Part shown: positions 1 through 12,087 of the stretch, one piece after another | Layout: every line of letters begins with the position of its first letter | Position numbering within the stretch: the first letter of the stretch is position 1 | DNA from: Sodiomyces alkalinus F11 | Taxonomy: Eukaryota; Ascomycota; Sordariomycetes; Glomerellales; Plectosphaerellaceae | NCBI RefSeq assembly: GCF_003711515.1 | Contig: NW_021167092.1 | Coordinates: forward strand, 859,073 to 923,072 | Reading direction: 5' to 3' | Length of the DNA: 64,000 nucleotides | Notes under the pieces: model-generated | Told to the model about the DNA's origin: nothing | Database searches by the model: none | Seen by the model: the letters and a program-made list of their open reading frames with translations, nothing else | Made by a program: the position numbers and the translations under genes

Positions 1-665
1 TCGCTCGTTAGCTTCTTCTCTTACCCGTTATTAGTCTATAAACTAGTGTTTTTCCGAGTAATATTCTTATATCGGAGTAAGCCTTATATTAATATCGGTA
101 TATTACTTATAGAGAGGGCCTAGCCTTATATTTAGGGCTTAGTCGTTTTCTTCGAAGCGTTAGTTTATCTACTCCGCGACCTATTTAATTCTAATAGGTT
201 GCTAGGCGGTAGTGTTAGGATCCTGATCTATCGCTAGCGTAGCACGTGGGTATCGCTAAGTTCTAGATATGTAAACGACTGGTTATAAGTCTTGGTACTA
301 AGTAAGGTCGTAATAATAGATTATCTAGAACTAAGGAGGGAAGAAGGAAAAAGGAGAAAAGTCTATAGCGTTAGGCTAGCTATAAGGTAGCGATAACTTA
401 GCGATATAGGTCCGTTAACTAAGCGCATAGTTAAGAAGATCCAGAGTATAGCCGGATCCTTATATCGGGGTTAACCCGTAATAGATAGGATCTAAATAAT
501 ATAGTACCTATAAATAGAGTCTATACTACCTAAATTAAGAGTATAAGAGACGTATATAGATATAACTTAATATAGTATATATATGCGAGATTTTTACTCT
601 ATTAGGATTATTATTATATTTGTCGTTATAGTTTATCTTTATTTTATTCTTTACTTTAGTTTTCT
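1..665. other. Left-edge DNA, no gene seen
   Basis: RIP-mutated sequence with no reading frame I recognise on either strand. By position it should be the 3' non-coding part of element B1, which lies on the minus strand, and may hold its 3' LTR. I could not align it convincingly with the 183-bp B LTR at 22756; only a purine-rich stretch near 340-365 is faintly similar to the reverse complement of that LTR. A TATA-like motif lies at 509-517. Confidence 0.4.
509..517 (+). promoter_or_regulatory. TATA-like motif upstream of antisense ORF B
   Basis: TATAAATAG lies about 150 bases before the inferred start of the plus-strand reading frame at 666. The sequence is rich in TATA by mutation, so chance is a serious alternative. 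Confidence 0.25.
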
Positions 666-1859
666 ATATCGCCTTATAACCCCCGACTAGTCGCTAATAT
701 ATCCGTCTGATTAAGTATAGCCCGTATTCTAGTAACTATATTATATACTAATGATAAAGCCTAGACTTTAGCTACTAGCGCCGAGGAGGCGCTTAATAGG
801 CGTTATATAACTTCTCTAGCGATAGATATCTGTCTAGAGTGTATTAATTTCTCTAACACCGCTATACATAGATGCGTAGTGTGTATACGGTTATATTCGG
901 CCTATATATCTACAAGTCTCCTTCTTTTCCGCTAAGCATTCGGCTTCTAATTATAATAGATTCCCGAGAGGCTTATAGAAGCCGCTTAGTATATTTAGAA
1001 CGCTACTAAGTATTTTATGACCCGCGAGGATAAGGGTAAACTAACGATTATTGGACGTTATCAGTTCTATCTACGGCTCTAGGCCGCTTCTGAGTAGCTA
1101 AGTAAGGCTATCGATAAGATTTCCGGGCATTTTACCGCCGCTATAAAATTTCGCCGGCCGTTTTATATACCTATTCTATTACTAACCTTATTAGGCTAAC
1201 CGCCTTGTATTTAACGAGCTACTATTCTTTCGGTTAATTATCACTATTAGTGTACTAATATAGGTTTATAATATCCGTTCGCCGAGTATCCGGGTTTTAA
1301 CTAGCTTTCGTAGATGAATAATCTAAACGCCGATTATACCTACAAGCTACTAGGTATAATAGCCCCCCTCCGTGATTATAGCATTATTATATGTATGACG
1401 CTTTATTATACTTTCAGAGAGCTTAAGGTTCGTAATACTATCAAGTATACCCCTAAGCGCTTAGCTCGGGAGAGTAGTGGCGTATAACATGGTATCCCTT
1501 ATTTCCTATAGCTTACGGGTCTTGATAACCGCCTAGCGGCTATTAATAAACCCCGTCGCCCTTTTATATCTACTAACCACGCCGGACACCTTATTAGCGC
1601 CCGTGGTCCTTGGATTATAGTGGAGAGTAACCCGGATAAGGAAATAGGTAAGCCTTTAGCGACTAATAGTCCCCCGCGTATTCCTAGTGCTAGTACTAGT
1701 AATAGCGGTAATAGCGTTAGTAGTAGTAGCGGTAACGCTATTAGTAATAATAGCGGTAATAGTAGTAGTAGTATCGAGGAGAGTAACGCTAGTATAGCGG
1801 ATATTAGTACTAAGGTTAAGGATTCGCTATCGGAGTCTAAGTTTAAGCGATATAATTAG
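666..1859 (+). pseudogene. Antisense accessory ORF of element B (aORF-B), decayed
   Basis: A reading frame of about 397 codons whose stops are nearly all TAG/TAA, with one TGA, each explained by C-to-T or G-to-A change. The inferred start is ATA at 666 (ATG by RIP), followed by SPYNPRLVANIS. The middle is a mixed helical-looking protein with pieces such as FMTREDKGKLTIIGRYQFY; the last 80 codons (intact from 1620) are Ser/Asn-rich with repeated S-G-N units and end in a Lys/Glu/Ser tail. I do not recognise the family. It converges on the pol gene of B1 and lies on its 3' side, the position also seen in families A, C and E. A decayed host gene caught between repeats is the alternative. Confidence 0.5.
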
Positions 1860-2052
1860 GATATTTTCCCCGGTAGCCGTATAACGCTAATCGTTTTTTA
1901 GGGTTAGGTTTTATTCCAGGATAAGGCTTATTTAAGCCTCCCCCGCCTAATATACTTCCGCTATATAAGATAGCGTTAGTTCTTCTTAATTTCAATACTT
2001 AGATGTAGTCTGATATACGGAATATCTTATATTATCCGCCGGCTATTGGGCG

Positions 2053-3824
2053 TTAACAGTTATTCTACTTCTTATATATATATTTCTTTTACTTCTAGTA
2101 ACGTTTTATAACGGCTAGAGTGTTCTCTAAGTAGCCCTCGGGCTTCTAGGTATTATATTCCACTAGCTAGCCCGCCTATCGTATAAGATAAAACTTCTAT
2201 TATTATTCCTCCTTATAGGCTATAATATCGTTGCCTTCCTACTTATTCTACTCTTCTATAAGCGGTAGTAGGTCAGTCGCTAAACCCTCGGCTATAACTC
2301 TATCTTTCTAGGGTTCTAATGGCGATACTAAGAATATATCGTGTATTCTCGAGTATTATAGTAGTAGGCGAACCTTATACGTTAGCTTACCAATCCGCTC
2401 TAAATTCCTTACCCGGATATACCGTGGTATAAGCTTTAAGCCGGCCCTAAATAGGAAATTAATAGTAATAAGCCCTATAAATTCTTCTTTCTTAAAACTC
2501 CTAGACTTATATCTTTTATTATAGTACTTTACCCAAGTTCTAACCGCCGCCTCCTAATAGGCGTGAATCCGTTAGCGGATATCCGTTAATCGTTTAACGC
2601 GTTCCCTAACGCCTTATACTATAATATAGCCTCTACGTTTAATATACTCTATTATCCACGGGTAATACCCGTAAAATACCGTATCCAGGCATATTCTAAT
2701 AAAGCTATATAGGCTATTATTATACGCTAACTTAGCCTCTTATTACTAGACCGGCTAGTAAGTAGTAGCCTTTATACCTATTTTCTGTAGAAACTTAAGT
2801 AGTATTTAGGATATCCGTTTAGTCTACCTATCCGTCTAAGGGTAAAACGTAGTAGATAATCGGTAAGTAAACGCCCGCTCGCGGTAGAACTCCTCCTAAA
2901 ACCGACTTATAATAAGCTTATCCCTATTGCTTATAATTCTCTTAGGGCTTTTAACATAATACTCGACCTCGCTATAAAGGATTATAGCTAGCTAGGGTGC
3001 TATTAGTATTTTATAGGTTAGGACGAAAATTATATATTTCGTTACACGGTCAACGATTACTAGTATAGCGTTATAGGTTTAAACATCCTTACTTTTCGCT
3101 AATAGGGAACCCGTAATAAACTCTATACTAATCTTTTTAAATAAGTATACTAGTAGTAATAGCGATTCTAGTTATCCGTACCATTTTTACCCTAATCCCT
3201 AGGCCCTTAATAAGCCGAGTATATAATAATATATTCGCGCATATTATATATTAGGTTAAGCTAATAAACTTTCCTTAATACTAGTTCTAATATCTTATTT
3301 ATACCTATATATCCTATACAGGGATTATTATAGTATTAGCGTAGGATCTTAGTCCGGATTATAGCCTCCTCGGAGATTATTAGTCTCCCCTTATAATATA
3401 GTATACTATTATTATTAAAGAGTACCCCCCTTTTTTCGGTCTCTTATTAAATATGCGCCGGTAAAGATATATAGTTAACGTTAATAGTCTATAGCCCTTT
3501 AACGAACTACTCGAACTCTTTACTAGATAAAAGACGATTTACTATTTCGTCTTTAATAAACTCTCGTATTATAAAGTATAGGATATACTAATCCGGTATT
3601 ATAGTAATCCTAGCCTTAGTCCTTTCCCCCGGTATATAGTTAGCGGAAACCTGCCAGGATATTATATTATTACTATCGTTTTTCTTTACGCTTATAATCT
3701 CTATCATAAAAATACGCGAGGTGTTATTTACTAGGGTTAAAGGTAGCTAGTACCCTTATCGCCTTACTCTAGAGCTTAGCTATGCGATATCTTCGCTTAG
3801 TGGAGCGACCTGTTATCTTTTAAG
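2053..3824 (-). pseudogene. B1 pol, integrase and chromodomain part
   Basis: Reading the minus strand, an integrase core is clear: EFITG near 3120, SNRDK near 2925 for the second catalytic Asp, and a YPQTDRQTE-like motif near 2840 for the Glu, with stops standing for Gln. The zinc-binding region lies upstream, 3200-3800. The frame ends with a chromodomain (about 2100-2215): FYLIRWAG, then NTW-PEGY with Trp read as TAG. The likely stop is TAA at 2053-2055. The chromodomain places B among chromoviruses, where it is thought to guide integration to chromatin marks. The pol frame resumes at 13122 across the A1 insertion. Confidence 0.8.
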
Positions 3825-3829
3825 CCGAA
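3825..3829. repeat. Target-site duplication of A1, left copy
   Basis: CCGAA directly precedes the TGTCAGG end of the 5' LTR and is repeated exactly at 13117-13121 after the 3' LTR. Five-base duplications are usual for Ty3/Gypsy integrases. Confidence 0.85.
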
Positions 3830-4181
3830 TGTCAGGTGCCTGTATTAGAGGTTATAATGGGTCCCTAGTATAAGCCTATAGGGGTCTAGGTGTGTCTAGT
3901 CTAAGACCCCTCGAGGTATAAATAAAGTAAGTCGTTATATAGTGAATAGGATAGTCCCTCGAAGTAAATAAGACAGGCCTTAAGGAAGTAAATAAGCAGT
4001 CCTCGAGAAGTAGAGCGTAGTCTTAAGGAGCGAGGGAGCCTCCTCTTTAGAGAGGAAGGCTAGCGATTAATCTGATTCTTTAGCTCTACCTATATTCTGA
4101 CCCTATCATAATCCCGTCGTGATCCTACCTGGTTCCTTACTTAACCCTACCTTTTCACTCTTTACGACTACTTATTTAATA
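3830..4181 (+). repeat. 5' LTR of A1
   Basis: Begins TGTCAGGTGCC and ends TTTAATA (CA end mutated to TA). The end was fixed by comparing five LTR copies, which diverge right after this point. It holds a TATAAATA box at 3917-3924 and a GC-rich palindrome near 4036-4060. Homologous LTRs lie at 12765, 31502, 41606 and 50130. Confidence 0.9.
3917..3924 (+). promoter_or_regulatory. TATA box in A-family LTR
   Basis: TATAAATA stands 87 bases into the LTR and is kept in the 3' LTR copy. It is the best candidate for the retrotransposon promoter. Confidence 0.5.
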
Positions 4182-4183
4182 TT

Positions 4184-4192
4184 TTAATCGCT
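4184..4192 (+). promoter_or_regulatory. Candidate self-priming binding site
   Basis: TTAATCGCT starts three bases after the LTR, and its exact 9-base complement AGCGATTAA lies inside the LTR at 4062-4070, just after the palindrome. A2 and A3 keep both halves. No TGG-type tRNA primer site is seen at the LTR edge. Tf1/sushi-type chromoviruses are known to prime reverse transcription with their own RNA 5' end. Whether the RNA starts close enough to 4062 is not known, so this is inference. Confidence 0.4.
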
Positions 4193-7100
4193 CTACCCTT
4201 AAGGGCGCGAAGACCGTTAAGGAGAGTTACTAAGATATCTAACTATCACGAAATAAACGATCCTACCTTCGATTTTAATAAGGCTGCTAGTTAGTTTAAG
4301 CGGTAGCTCCGCGATAGCGAGACCGCCTTTATAGAAGACGACCCCGCTAACGAGGAATATAACGGGAATACGCCGGGAACTAATACTGCGCCCACTACTC
4401 CTACCTCTACTATCGCACCGGCACCTATTCCTGCCCCTACACCTACTCCTATCGCTAGTATTACCTTTACTATTACCTTTACCCCTATCGCCGTTCCCGT
4501 TCCTCCTAAGGCCACGACTATAAGAGGACCCTTATATAATCCTAACCTGCCCCCGTATACGAATATTAACCTAGCTATACTAACGGAGGAATAATTAGAC
4601 GAACGCGTTAAATAGATAGAGGTATAGAACCACCGTAAGCGTAAGCTCGCGTACCTTACTAAGCTAGAGGCGGACACTGCCGCCGCCACTACTACCGCCG
4701 CCGCCACTATTAATCCTAATCCAGCCGATATTACCTACTATTGTATAGTAGAGCCGTGACGTCGTGTTATAACCGCTTTAGGCTCCCTGTATGCCCACGA
4801 TATATCCACGACGTCGTCTATACACGGGTCCGCTATATAGGCTAAGTTTAACTTCCCCCTTCTAACATAGGATAGCGTATCCTAAGCTAAGTATTGTATA
4901 TTTATTTAGGAAATAAATTAACGGTTTAACCTAGATTCTTAGTCTGTTCCCACGGACGCTACGAAGAACTACTTCGTTATATCGTGCCTCCCCTATCACC
5001 TTAAGGAGCGCTAGCAGGCTAAACTACGATATAAGTACGATAGCGATTCTAATAGGGTTAGCTAGGCCGCCCTATAAGACTGGTTATCCTGTTAGGTCGA
5101 TAATCACGATACCCGCCTATAAGAAGTAGCGGTATAGATCCAGAGCGAGTCTATCTTATCCTAGAGAGAGGGGGAGTCTTACACTAAATTTATATAATAG
5201 TAGGAAGCCCTAGAGTCGGAACTGCCGGGCGAGCTCCTGGATTAGTAGAGGATTTAAATAGTACTAATAAGGGTTTTACTACCAATTCGGGACTATATAG
5301 TGTCTATAGGGGTTCCTAAGGACTACTAAGACCTAGCCCCGGCCTATCGTAGGGCTAAGGCCTTAACCGTTACTAACGGACTGGCCGGCGCTCGGATAGA
5401 CTTCCAGTCCGCTACCTAATAACGCCGCCACCGCTCGCGTGCCCCTAGCCCTCCTTATACCCCTGCTTCTGCCCCTGCTTTGATTCCCGCTCCTACGCCT
5501 GCTTTTATGCCCGCTCCCCCTCCTAGTTACCCTATACCCCCTAAACCGTTATTATACCTCGATTCTATTACTTACTATAACTATAACTAAAAGAGGCACT
5601 ACGCTACTACGTGCCTTAGCCCTTATACCGAGCGGTCGCGCTCGAGTAACGGTAATCCGAATACCTAGCCGGTATCTATATCTTATTCTATAGTCGGCCG
5701 TGTCACGGGCGAGGTGCCCTAAGGATAACACCTACCTTAAGTAACCCCCTTTACTACCACTATACCGGTAAAGGCACGCGTTTCCCTTCGCCGAGGTAGG
5801 GAATAGGTGTAGACGTCGTCTCTCCTTAACGGAGGCGCCGATATTAACGTTTTGGATCGGTCTCTCCTAGGACCTAGTTACGTTGCTAAGGGGTCCCCGG
5901 TCCCAGTATCCTGGATTATAGAAGGATAAACGAAGATAACTCTAGGATCCACTAATAGGATTATCGTCGTAACCGATAACTAGGATCGGAAGAAAGTATA
6001 GCGCGTCGAATTCTATATTATAAACCTTAATCTCTAGGACGCGAAGATTATCCTGGAGAGGCCGTGGCTTATAGCCGTTAACCCTAATGTTAATTAGTAA
6101 TATAGCACGTGGACCTATCCCTTATCCTACGCAGAGCTTAGTATAGTTACGTTACTAAAAGAGCTATATAGGGCAGTTAGATAAGCTAAGTCTATCCTTA
6201 CTCTAACCTATATAGGTTTTACGCGGGGCCTACGTATCGGCTATATCGGCCTGGCAGAAAACCTTTTAGTGAGATATAGAGACGAATTCTTAGAAGCCGG
6301 GGCACCCGCTACCACGTTACCGGAATAGTATTAAGATTTCGCTGATATTTTTAACGTCGAAGACGCCGGACGGCTGCCGACGGACTAGTAGTAGGACCAC
6401 GCTATTAAGGTTAAGGAGGGCAACAAGCCTCCCAACGGTCCTATTTATCCCCTTGCCGCCTAGGAGCTTAAGGTACTGCGTTAGTACCTATAGGATACCG
6501 TTATAAAAGGATAGATTAGACTATCTATTAGTCCGGCCGGCGCATCTATCCTGTTTATCTCTAAGAAAGGTGGTAAGCTACGTTTATATATCAACTACAG
6601 GGGATTAAATAAGGTGATAGTCAAGGACCATAACCCCCTGCCCCTTATCCACGAAATCCTAGATCGGCTATCTTTAGCGTAGTACTATACTAAGCTAGAT
6701 CTTAAGGATATATACTATCGGCTCCGTATACGAGCTGGTAATAAGTGGAAGACGGCGTTTGAGATACAATATAGTCACTACAAGTATCTCGTGATACCAT
6801 TCGGTCTTATAAACGCCCCCGCGAGCTTCTATTGCTATATTAACTAAGCGTTATCCGGCCTTATCGATACTATCTATATAGTATACCTCGATAATATTCT
6901 TATCTATAGTAAGGACTTAGTTACCTACCGCGTATACGTCCGCGAGGTCCTTACTAGGCTTAGGTAGTAGTCCCTATATACTAACCCTGATAAGTACGAA
7001 TTCAGGACCAGAGACGTTAAATTCCTCGGTTTTATTTATAGCCCTAATAGGGTACGTATAGATCCAGCTCGCGTCAAGCCTATCCACAACTAGGAACTCC

Positions 7101-7729
7101 CTAATAGTATTAAGAAGATATAGGTCTTCCTGGGTTTTACAGGTTTTTATAGGCGCTTTATCCGGAACTACTCTAAGGTCGCCGCCCCTCTTATAGACTA
7201 CCTTAAAGGGGGTCCTACCGGTGGCCACGCTAGGGTCCTTATACTTTCCTAGTAGGCCTAGGCCGTGTTCGAAGAAATAAAGCTGCTATTCTAGAAAGCA
7301 CCGGTCCTACGATATTTTAACCCCGCTCTGATAATACGGATTAAGCCCGACGCTTCTGCTTTTATAATTAGGGCTATTATTAGCTAGCTCGAGGATAGGC
7401 TATAGAGACCTATCGCGTTCATATCCCGCAAGCTTTATAGTGCTAAGCTGAATTATAACACGCCCGATTCCAAGCTTATAGCTATTATCGAGTCTTTTCG
7501 GATATAGCGGCACTACGTGGCTTATAGTCAGAGCCCTATTATCCTTCTAATAGACCACCTAAACTATCGTTACCTGCTAGATAAGCCTAAGCTTAAGAGA
7601 TAGTACGCATGGTGGCTTAAGGAGCTCGCCCTATTCGATTTCGAGATTCGGTACCGCCCGGGGACGTTGAACCCCGCGGATAGGTTATCCCGGAAGCCCT
7701 AATATACGCCCTATAAGCGTGCCCTAGTT

Positions 7730-8345
7730 ACTAACCGGGCTAAGGCGGTAGAGTCTTTTTCGAAGCGTTTTATTATAGGGTATATCGGGAACTAAGGTGG
7801 TTCCCGTGCTGCCCTAGTTTCTATTCCCGCTTTCAACTCCACCTTACGGAAGGTAGTAGAGGTGTGGGCGCATAATCTCTCTTTAGAGCCCTTATCAAGG
7901 CGTTTTACTTTAGGCTATATCGGGGACTAGTACAGTTCCCGTAATAGCCCTAGTTATAATTTTCCCGCTCTTCCTATCTTGCTGAAGGTGGTTAAGACGT
8001 AAGCGGATACCCTTTTTTTAGAGCCCGCTCCTCCCACCTTAGTAGTAGAGACGTAAGCGGATGACCTTTCTTCCTCTATAGAGTCTGTTTCGAAGCGTTC
8101 TGCCTTAAGCCTATGTAGGACTTAGTATAGTACCCGCGCCTTTCCCGCTCCTCCTATCTTACCGGAAAAGGTGGTAGAGACGTAAGCGGATAACCTCCGT
8201 ATCTTAGAGCCTATATCGAGGTATTTGTGTTAGGCCATATTAGGAACCAGCGTAGTTCCCGCTCTACCCCTGAGTCTAACCCGGTTTTTCCCGCTCTTAA
8301 TTCCCCTACCTTACTAGAAGAGGCGGTAGAGGCGTAAGCGGATAA
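7730..8345 (+). repeat. Tandem repeat linker between RNase H and integrase (A1)
   Basis: About four to five imperfect units of roughly 120-165 bp. Each carries a motif read as KVVETQADN (for example at 7985, 8039, 8168 and 8314), preceded by PALP/PAPP-type segments and in most units by SKRF-LGYIG. A2 (46060-46520) and A3 (27470-27910) have the same units in different number. RIP stops replace Gln and Trp. Confidence 0.7.
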
Positions 8346-10219
8346 TCCTTTTTACACTATATAGCATAAGGCCCACGGTGACGAAACTATATACGGATAC
8401 TAGTCTAGGAGTGGTAGTATCCTTCGTTTTAAGAACCGCGTTTTTATACTAGACTACTCTAGCCTCTAATAAAAAATCCTATAGTATTTCTATAATAGGC
8501 CTAGCGTAGGGCATTATAGGGTTACACAAATTATTAAGAGGATCCCGGATTTTTACTTTTAGGACTATCTCCTACGGGATATACATTAGTTTATACCTAC
8601 CTACGGCGTGTGTTAACGCACTAAGCCGCGACCCTATAAGCCATATAGCGAGCTAGCGAGTCTTCTAATGCCTTAGCGCCCCTTTATAGAGATATCTATT
8701 AACTTTATCACAGGCCTACCGCCGGTTTATAGCGCGATTATAGATAAGAAACGGGATACTATCCTCGTGGTAGTGTGCCGCTTAACGAAATAGTCGATTT
8801 ATATCCCCTCGAGTAGTGACCTAATAGTAGAAGGACTTACTAAGTCCTTCTAGTATCACGCTTTTCGCACTTTGAGCCTGCCTAACGGTCTTATATTAGA
8901 CCGAGGCTTGCTATTTATAAGCCGTTTTTAGGTAACGCTATATCGATATTTAGGTATAGCCAGGCGCCTATCTATAGCGTAGTACCCGTAAAGTAACGGA
9001 TAGACGGAGCGGTAGAACTAGAACCTCGAGCACTATCTTCGCGTCTTCTACTCGCAGGAATAGGATAACTAGATTAGCCGGCTACCGTTAGCAGAGTTTA
9101 CCTATAATATAGCGTGGCATTCCGCGATACGTTATACCCTATCCGATGCCCTAATAGGGTATAACCCCCGAGGCCCTGATAACGTATAGCTCCCGAGGGC
9201 AGGTAGGGTTCGCGCCGCTAAAGCACAGCGCCGTGCGGAGTACCTTATAGCCTAACGCCGATCTATCTTAGACCTTATTAAAAGGGCGTAGGCCTCCTAT
9301 AAACGATACTATAATAACGGCTATATCTAGTAGAGGTTTAGAGTAGACGAGTACGTTTTACTATCCACGAAGAATATCCGATAGAAAAGGCCGTCGAAAA
9401 AGCTTAGCGATAAGTTTATCGGACTATATAAGGTTACTAAGATCGTCGGCACGTATAGCCTAGCTTACTAGTTAGCGCTGCTAAAAGGTATAAGGATTTA
9501 TAATGTTTTCGGTTTCCCTGCCAGAATTATAGAGGTCCCGTGATGGATTATAACCAGAATTACTGTTACGGGCTATAGCCCGTAGAATAGTCCCCGGTAG
9601 TGGCCGGGACTAAGAAGCACGGACCTCCTAGCGAGGTCCGTGCGATTCTATACGTACTTAGCTGCCTGTATACCGCGCAGACTTTTCCCTTCCTCCTTTC
9701 CTTCCTTAGTTCGAATAATCTATATTTTCGGTCTTCATACGTGAATAACATTTGATAAGCCGTTATAATTACTACTTATAGTCGACGTCGAACCGGATTC
9801 GGATAAATATAAGGTTAAAGCTATCCTAGACTATCGATATTAAAGTAAACGGCGCTAGTACCTAATTAAATAGGCTGGCTATAGCGACGAAGAAAATACC
9901 TAGGAGCCGAAGCGGAATATCCCCGATAAACTCGTCGACGCCTACTTTAAGGCGAGACTATTAGGGAACTAAACGGGTTTATATACTATCCCTATAGGAG
10001 ACCTTATAAATACGATATAAGGACGTCTTTCTATCCTATCCCCCTCTTTACGGATAACGAGACTTATTAGAAACTAAATAGGTTTATACACTATCCACGT
10101 ATCGGCTATATTAACCTAGAAAACTCTTTAATAGGCCGTGGAGATAAATTCTTAGGTAAGGACCCCCCCTTAACCTAGGCGGGGACTATATAGGCGTTAT
10201 TCGCCTCGGTTACTATTTC

Positions 10220-10321
10220 TTCCTTTTAAGCGGTTTACTCCTAATCTTTATCCTTCCTTTTAAGCGTTTTACTCTTAACCTCTATTCTTCCTTTTAAGCG
10301 CCTTACTCTTAACCTCTATTC
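10220..10321 (+). repeat. 34-bp tandem repeat, three copies
   Basis: Three units starting TTCCTTTTAAGCG at 10220, 10254 and 10288, plus a partial fourth. A2 has only about one unit at the matching place (near 44340-44375), so the expansion is specific to A1. Confidence 0.8.
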
Positions 10322-10591
10322 TTCTTCTTAAACGTAACGCTCCCGCCCTTGACCCCGTTCTTATTCCTTTAGTATAACAGCTTATCGCCTTAAATGCTAC
10401 TTTTCCCTTTTATTAGCCGTTATAATTCAGATACGATTATATTATAATAGAAGTATAGTTGGGACTATTAGGGTTATAATAGGAATACCCTAAAGCTAGT
10501 TTTTTTAAAAAAGGGAAAAAACCTAACCCAAAGGCTAGTAAAATACCTAAAAAAAAAGAATTAACCGTTTGCCTCTATATATACTATCCTA

Positions 10592-12087
10592 TTACGCCCC
10601 TAAAAAAGCGTCCTTAAACCCTACTAACTTATCGTCTAGAGGGATAGGCTCGCGCCTAACCGCCTCGCTGTTCTCCTCTATATATACCTAGCTCTACCCC
10701 GTGGTAGTAGCCGCCGCTCCCCCCTTTTGCCTACTACCCGCGGATAGTGTCGAAGGCCGTAGAGATAGAGGCGTCTTCGCCTACTACTTCTTCTTCTTTT
10801 TCCCTAATAAAGGAGTTAAGGGCGTTAAAGCCTTCTTCCCCTTACCCTTCTTTACTAACGAGGTCGGCACTATATCGTTATCGTCGGGCACTTCGTAAGG
10901 ATCCGGGGAACCTTAGGGACCTTATAGCACGAAGCCTTAAGGTTACGTAGGGCCATTATCACTAAATATATCGTTACCTGTAAAGCTAACCCCCGCGGGG
11001 GCTAAGGTAGACCCTAAAGGTGTAGGTAGGCCTCCCTAAGTCTAGGCTAGGTTAAGAGCGGCTATCTACTTAAAAGTAGTAGCCGTCCGCTCCTAGGCCG
11101 CGAGGTCGCGCTCGTATAACGTAAGGCGTTCTTATTTAATATCAAGGCGTTTTTACTCGACGGCTAGACGCTGCTATTATAGCCTAACGAATTACTTAAG
11201 GATCGACTCTATACTATTAAGCCTCTCGTGGATATCTTCCGCCGTTTTCTAGCGGGCGTCGGTAACTTTCTTAGCTTAACGCTAAGTAGCTATAGCTTCC
11301 TCGGTAGATAACCGGTTAACCTCTAGCGTCACTTAACCTAGAGCCTCTTTAAGGATAACCTGGTGTCGAACTACTATGGTCTAGTACTATAAAGGATTAG
11401 TAAGGGTACTATACAGGGTTAATAAGGGGACACGGTTAGTGATACTTACGTGACGACTCCTTTTTCGGCCACCTTTTTCGATAGCGATAACTAAAACCTT
11501 CTATAGTTACTCGGCGGTATTTTTACCGGTAATAGGGAGCTATTATATATATTAGAAATAGGCCCACGGAGTAATCTATAAAGGGAGGGGCTATAGGGAT
11601 TAAGTAATAATAAAGAGGTATAAAAGGGAATAAAGACGTATCGGAATAACGACGAAGATATATAACTTACTACGCGGTATTTAAGGCTATTATACTTAGA
11701 GTAATAGTGGTATTTATTTATCCGCCGACTATTATCGGTATAGCATTATATCACGGCCTTAATAGTATACGTTTTTTCCTTAAAGTTAATCGCCACTAAC
11801 TTACCCGTATAACGTATATAGGGGGCCCTTAGATCCCCGCCTATACCGATATCTACTACCTTTTAGCGGGGAGCGACCGACGGTATAGTAGTCGACGACG
11901 ACGTACCCGTAGTAGAAGCAGGAGGCTTTAGCGTAGCCGGCTACGGCGTAGCTGGCTAAGGGGTAGACTACCTAGCGGACTATAAGGTCGAGGCCGTAAC
12001 CACGATCTTAATCCTCTTAGAGGATCGCGTTATACTCGTAGGAGTAGTGGCGCGCTTATTATTATTATTATCTTCCTAGGAAGGTAT
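10592..12087 (-). pseudogene. Antisense accessory ORF of A1 (aORF-A), decayed
   Basis: Minus-strand frame matching the better-kept copy in A2 (42630-44072). The inferred start ATA at 12087 is followed by PS, a TAG, ED and a run of Asn, and the frame ends at TAA 10592-10594. The protein has a Ser/Thr-rich basic N-terminal part, a Tyr-rich middle and a Gln/Lys/Arg-rich coiled-coil-like part. It converges on pol and lies between pol and the 3' LTR. Function unknown; no match to gag, pol or env is visible. Confidence 0.6.

Larger units (their letters stand above)
4235..10390 (+). pseudogene. A1 gag-pro-pol polyprotein, decayed
   Basis: Start is ATA at 4235, ATG in the homologous place of A2. One frame runs through Gag (Pro/Ala/Thr-rich part 4320-4520), a CCHC zinc knuckle at 5573-5614 (C-x2-C-x4-H-x4-C, first two Cys now Tyr), a retropepsin-like site at 5822 (LL-N-GGADINV; catalytic Asp reads Asn), reverse transcriptase 6560-7250 (YLDN at 6884-6895, where YLDD is expected) and RNase H to about 7560. 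A tandem-repeat linker follows; a frameshift between about 8200 and 8310 shifts the rest. Integrase: first Asp is Asn at 8701, second Asp at 8899, Glu at 9007. Chromodomain about 9815-9970. The extension past 9972 is conserved in A2. No active product is possible. Confidence 0.85.

Noticed and set aside
4291..4707. Minus-strand open frame of 138 codons rich in Val, Ala and Gly
   Set aside because: It is the antisense shadow of the Pro/Ala/Thr-rich part of A1 gag. The same shadow appears at 31182-31391 and 49742-50020 over the other two gag copies.
6974..7228. Minus-strand open frame of 84 codons
   Set aside because: Lies across the A1 reverse transcriptase domain on the plus strand; no own features.
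7730..8345. CRISPR-like array
   Set aside because: Repeats are long, imperfect and coding, and the genome is fungal.
10701..10950. Two overlapping plus-strand open frames
   Set aside because: Both lie opposite the C-terminal part of aORF-A1 and carry no domain.
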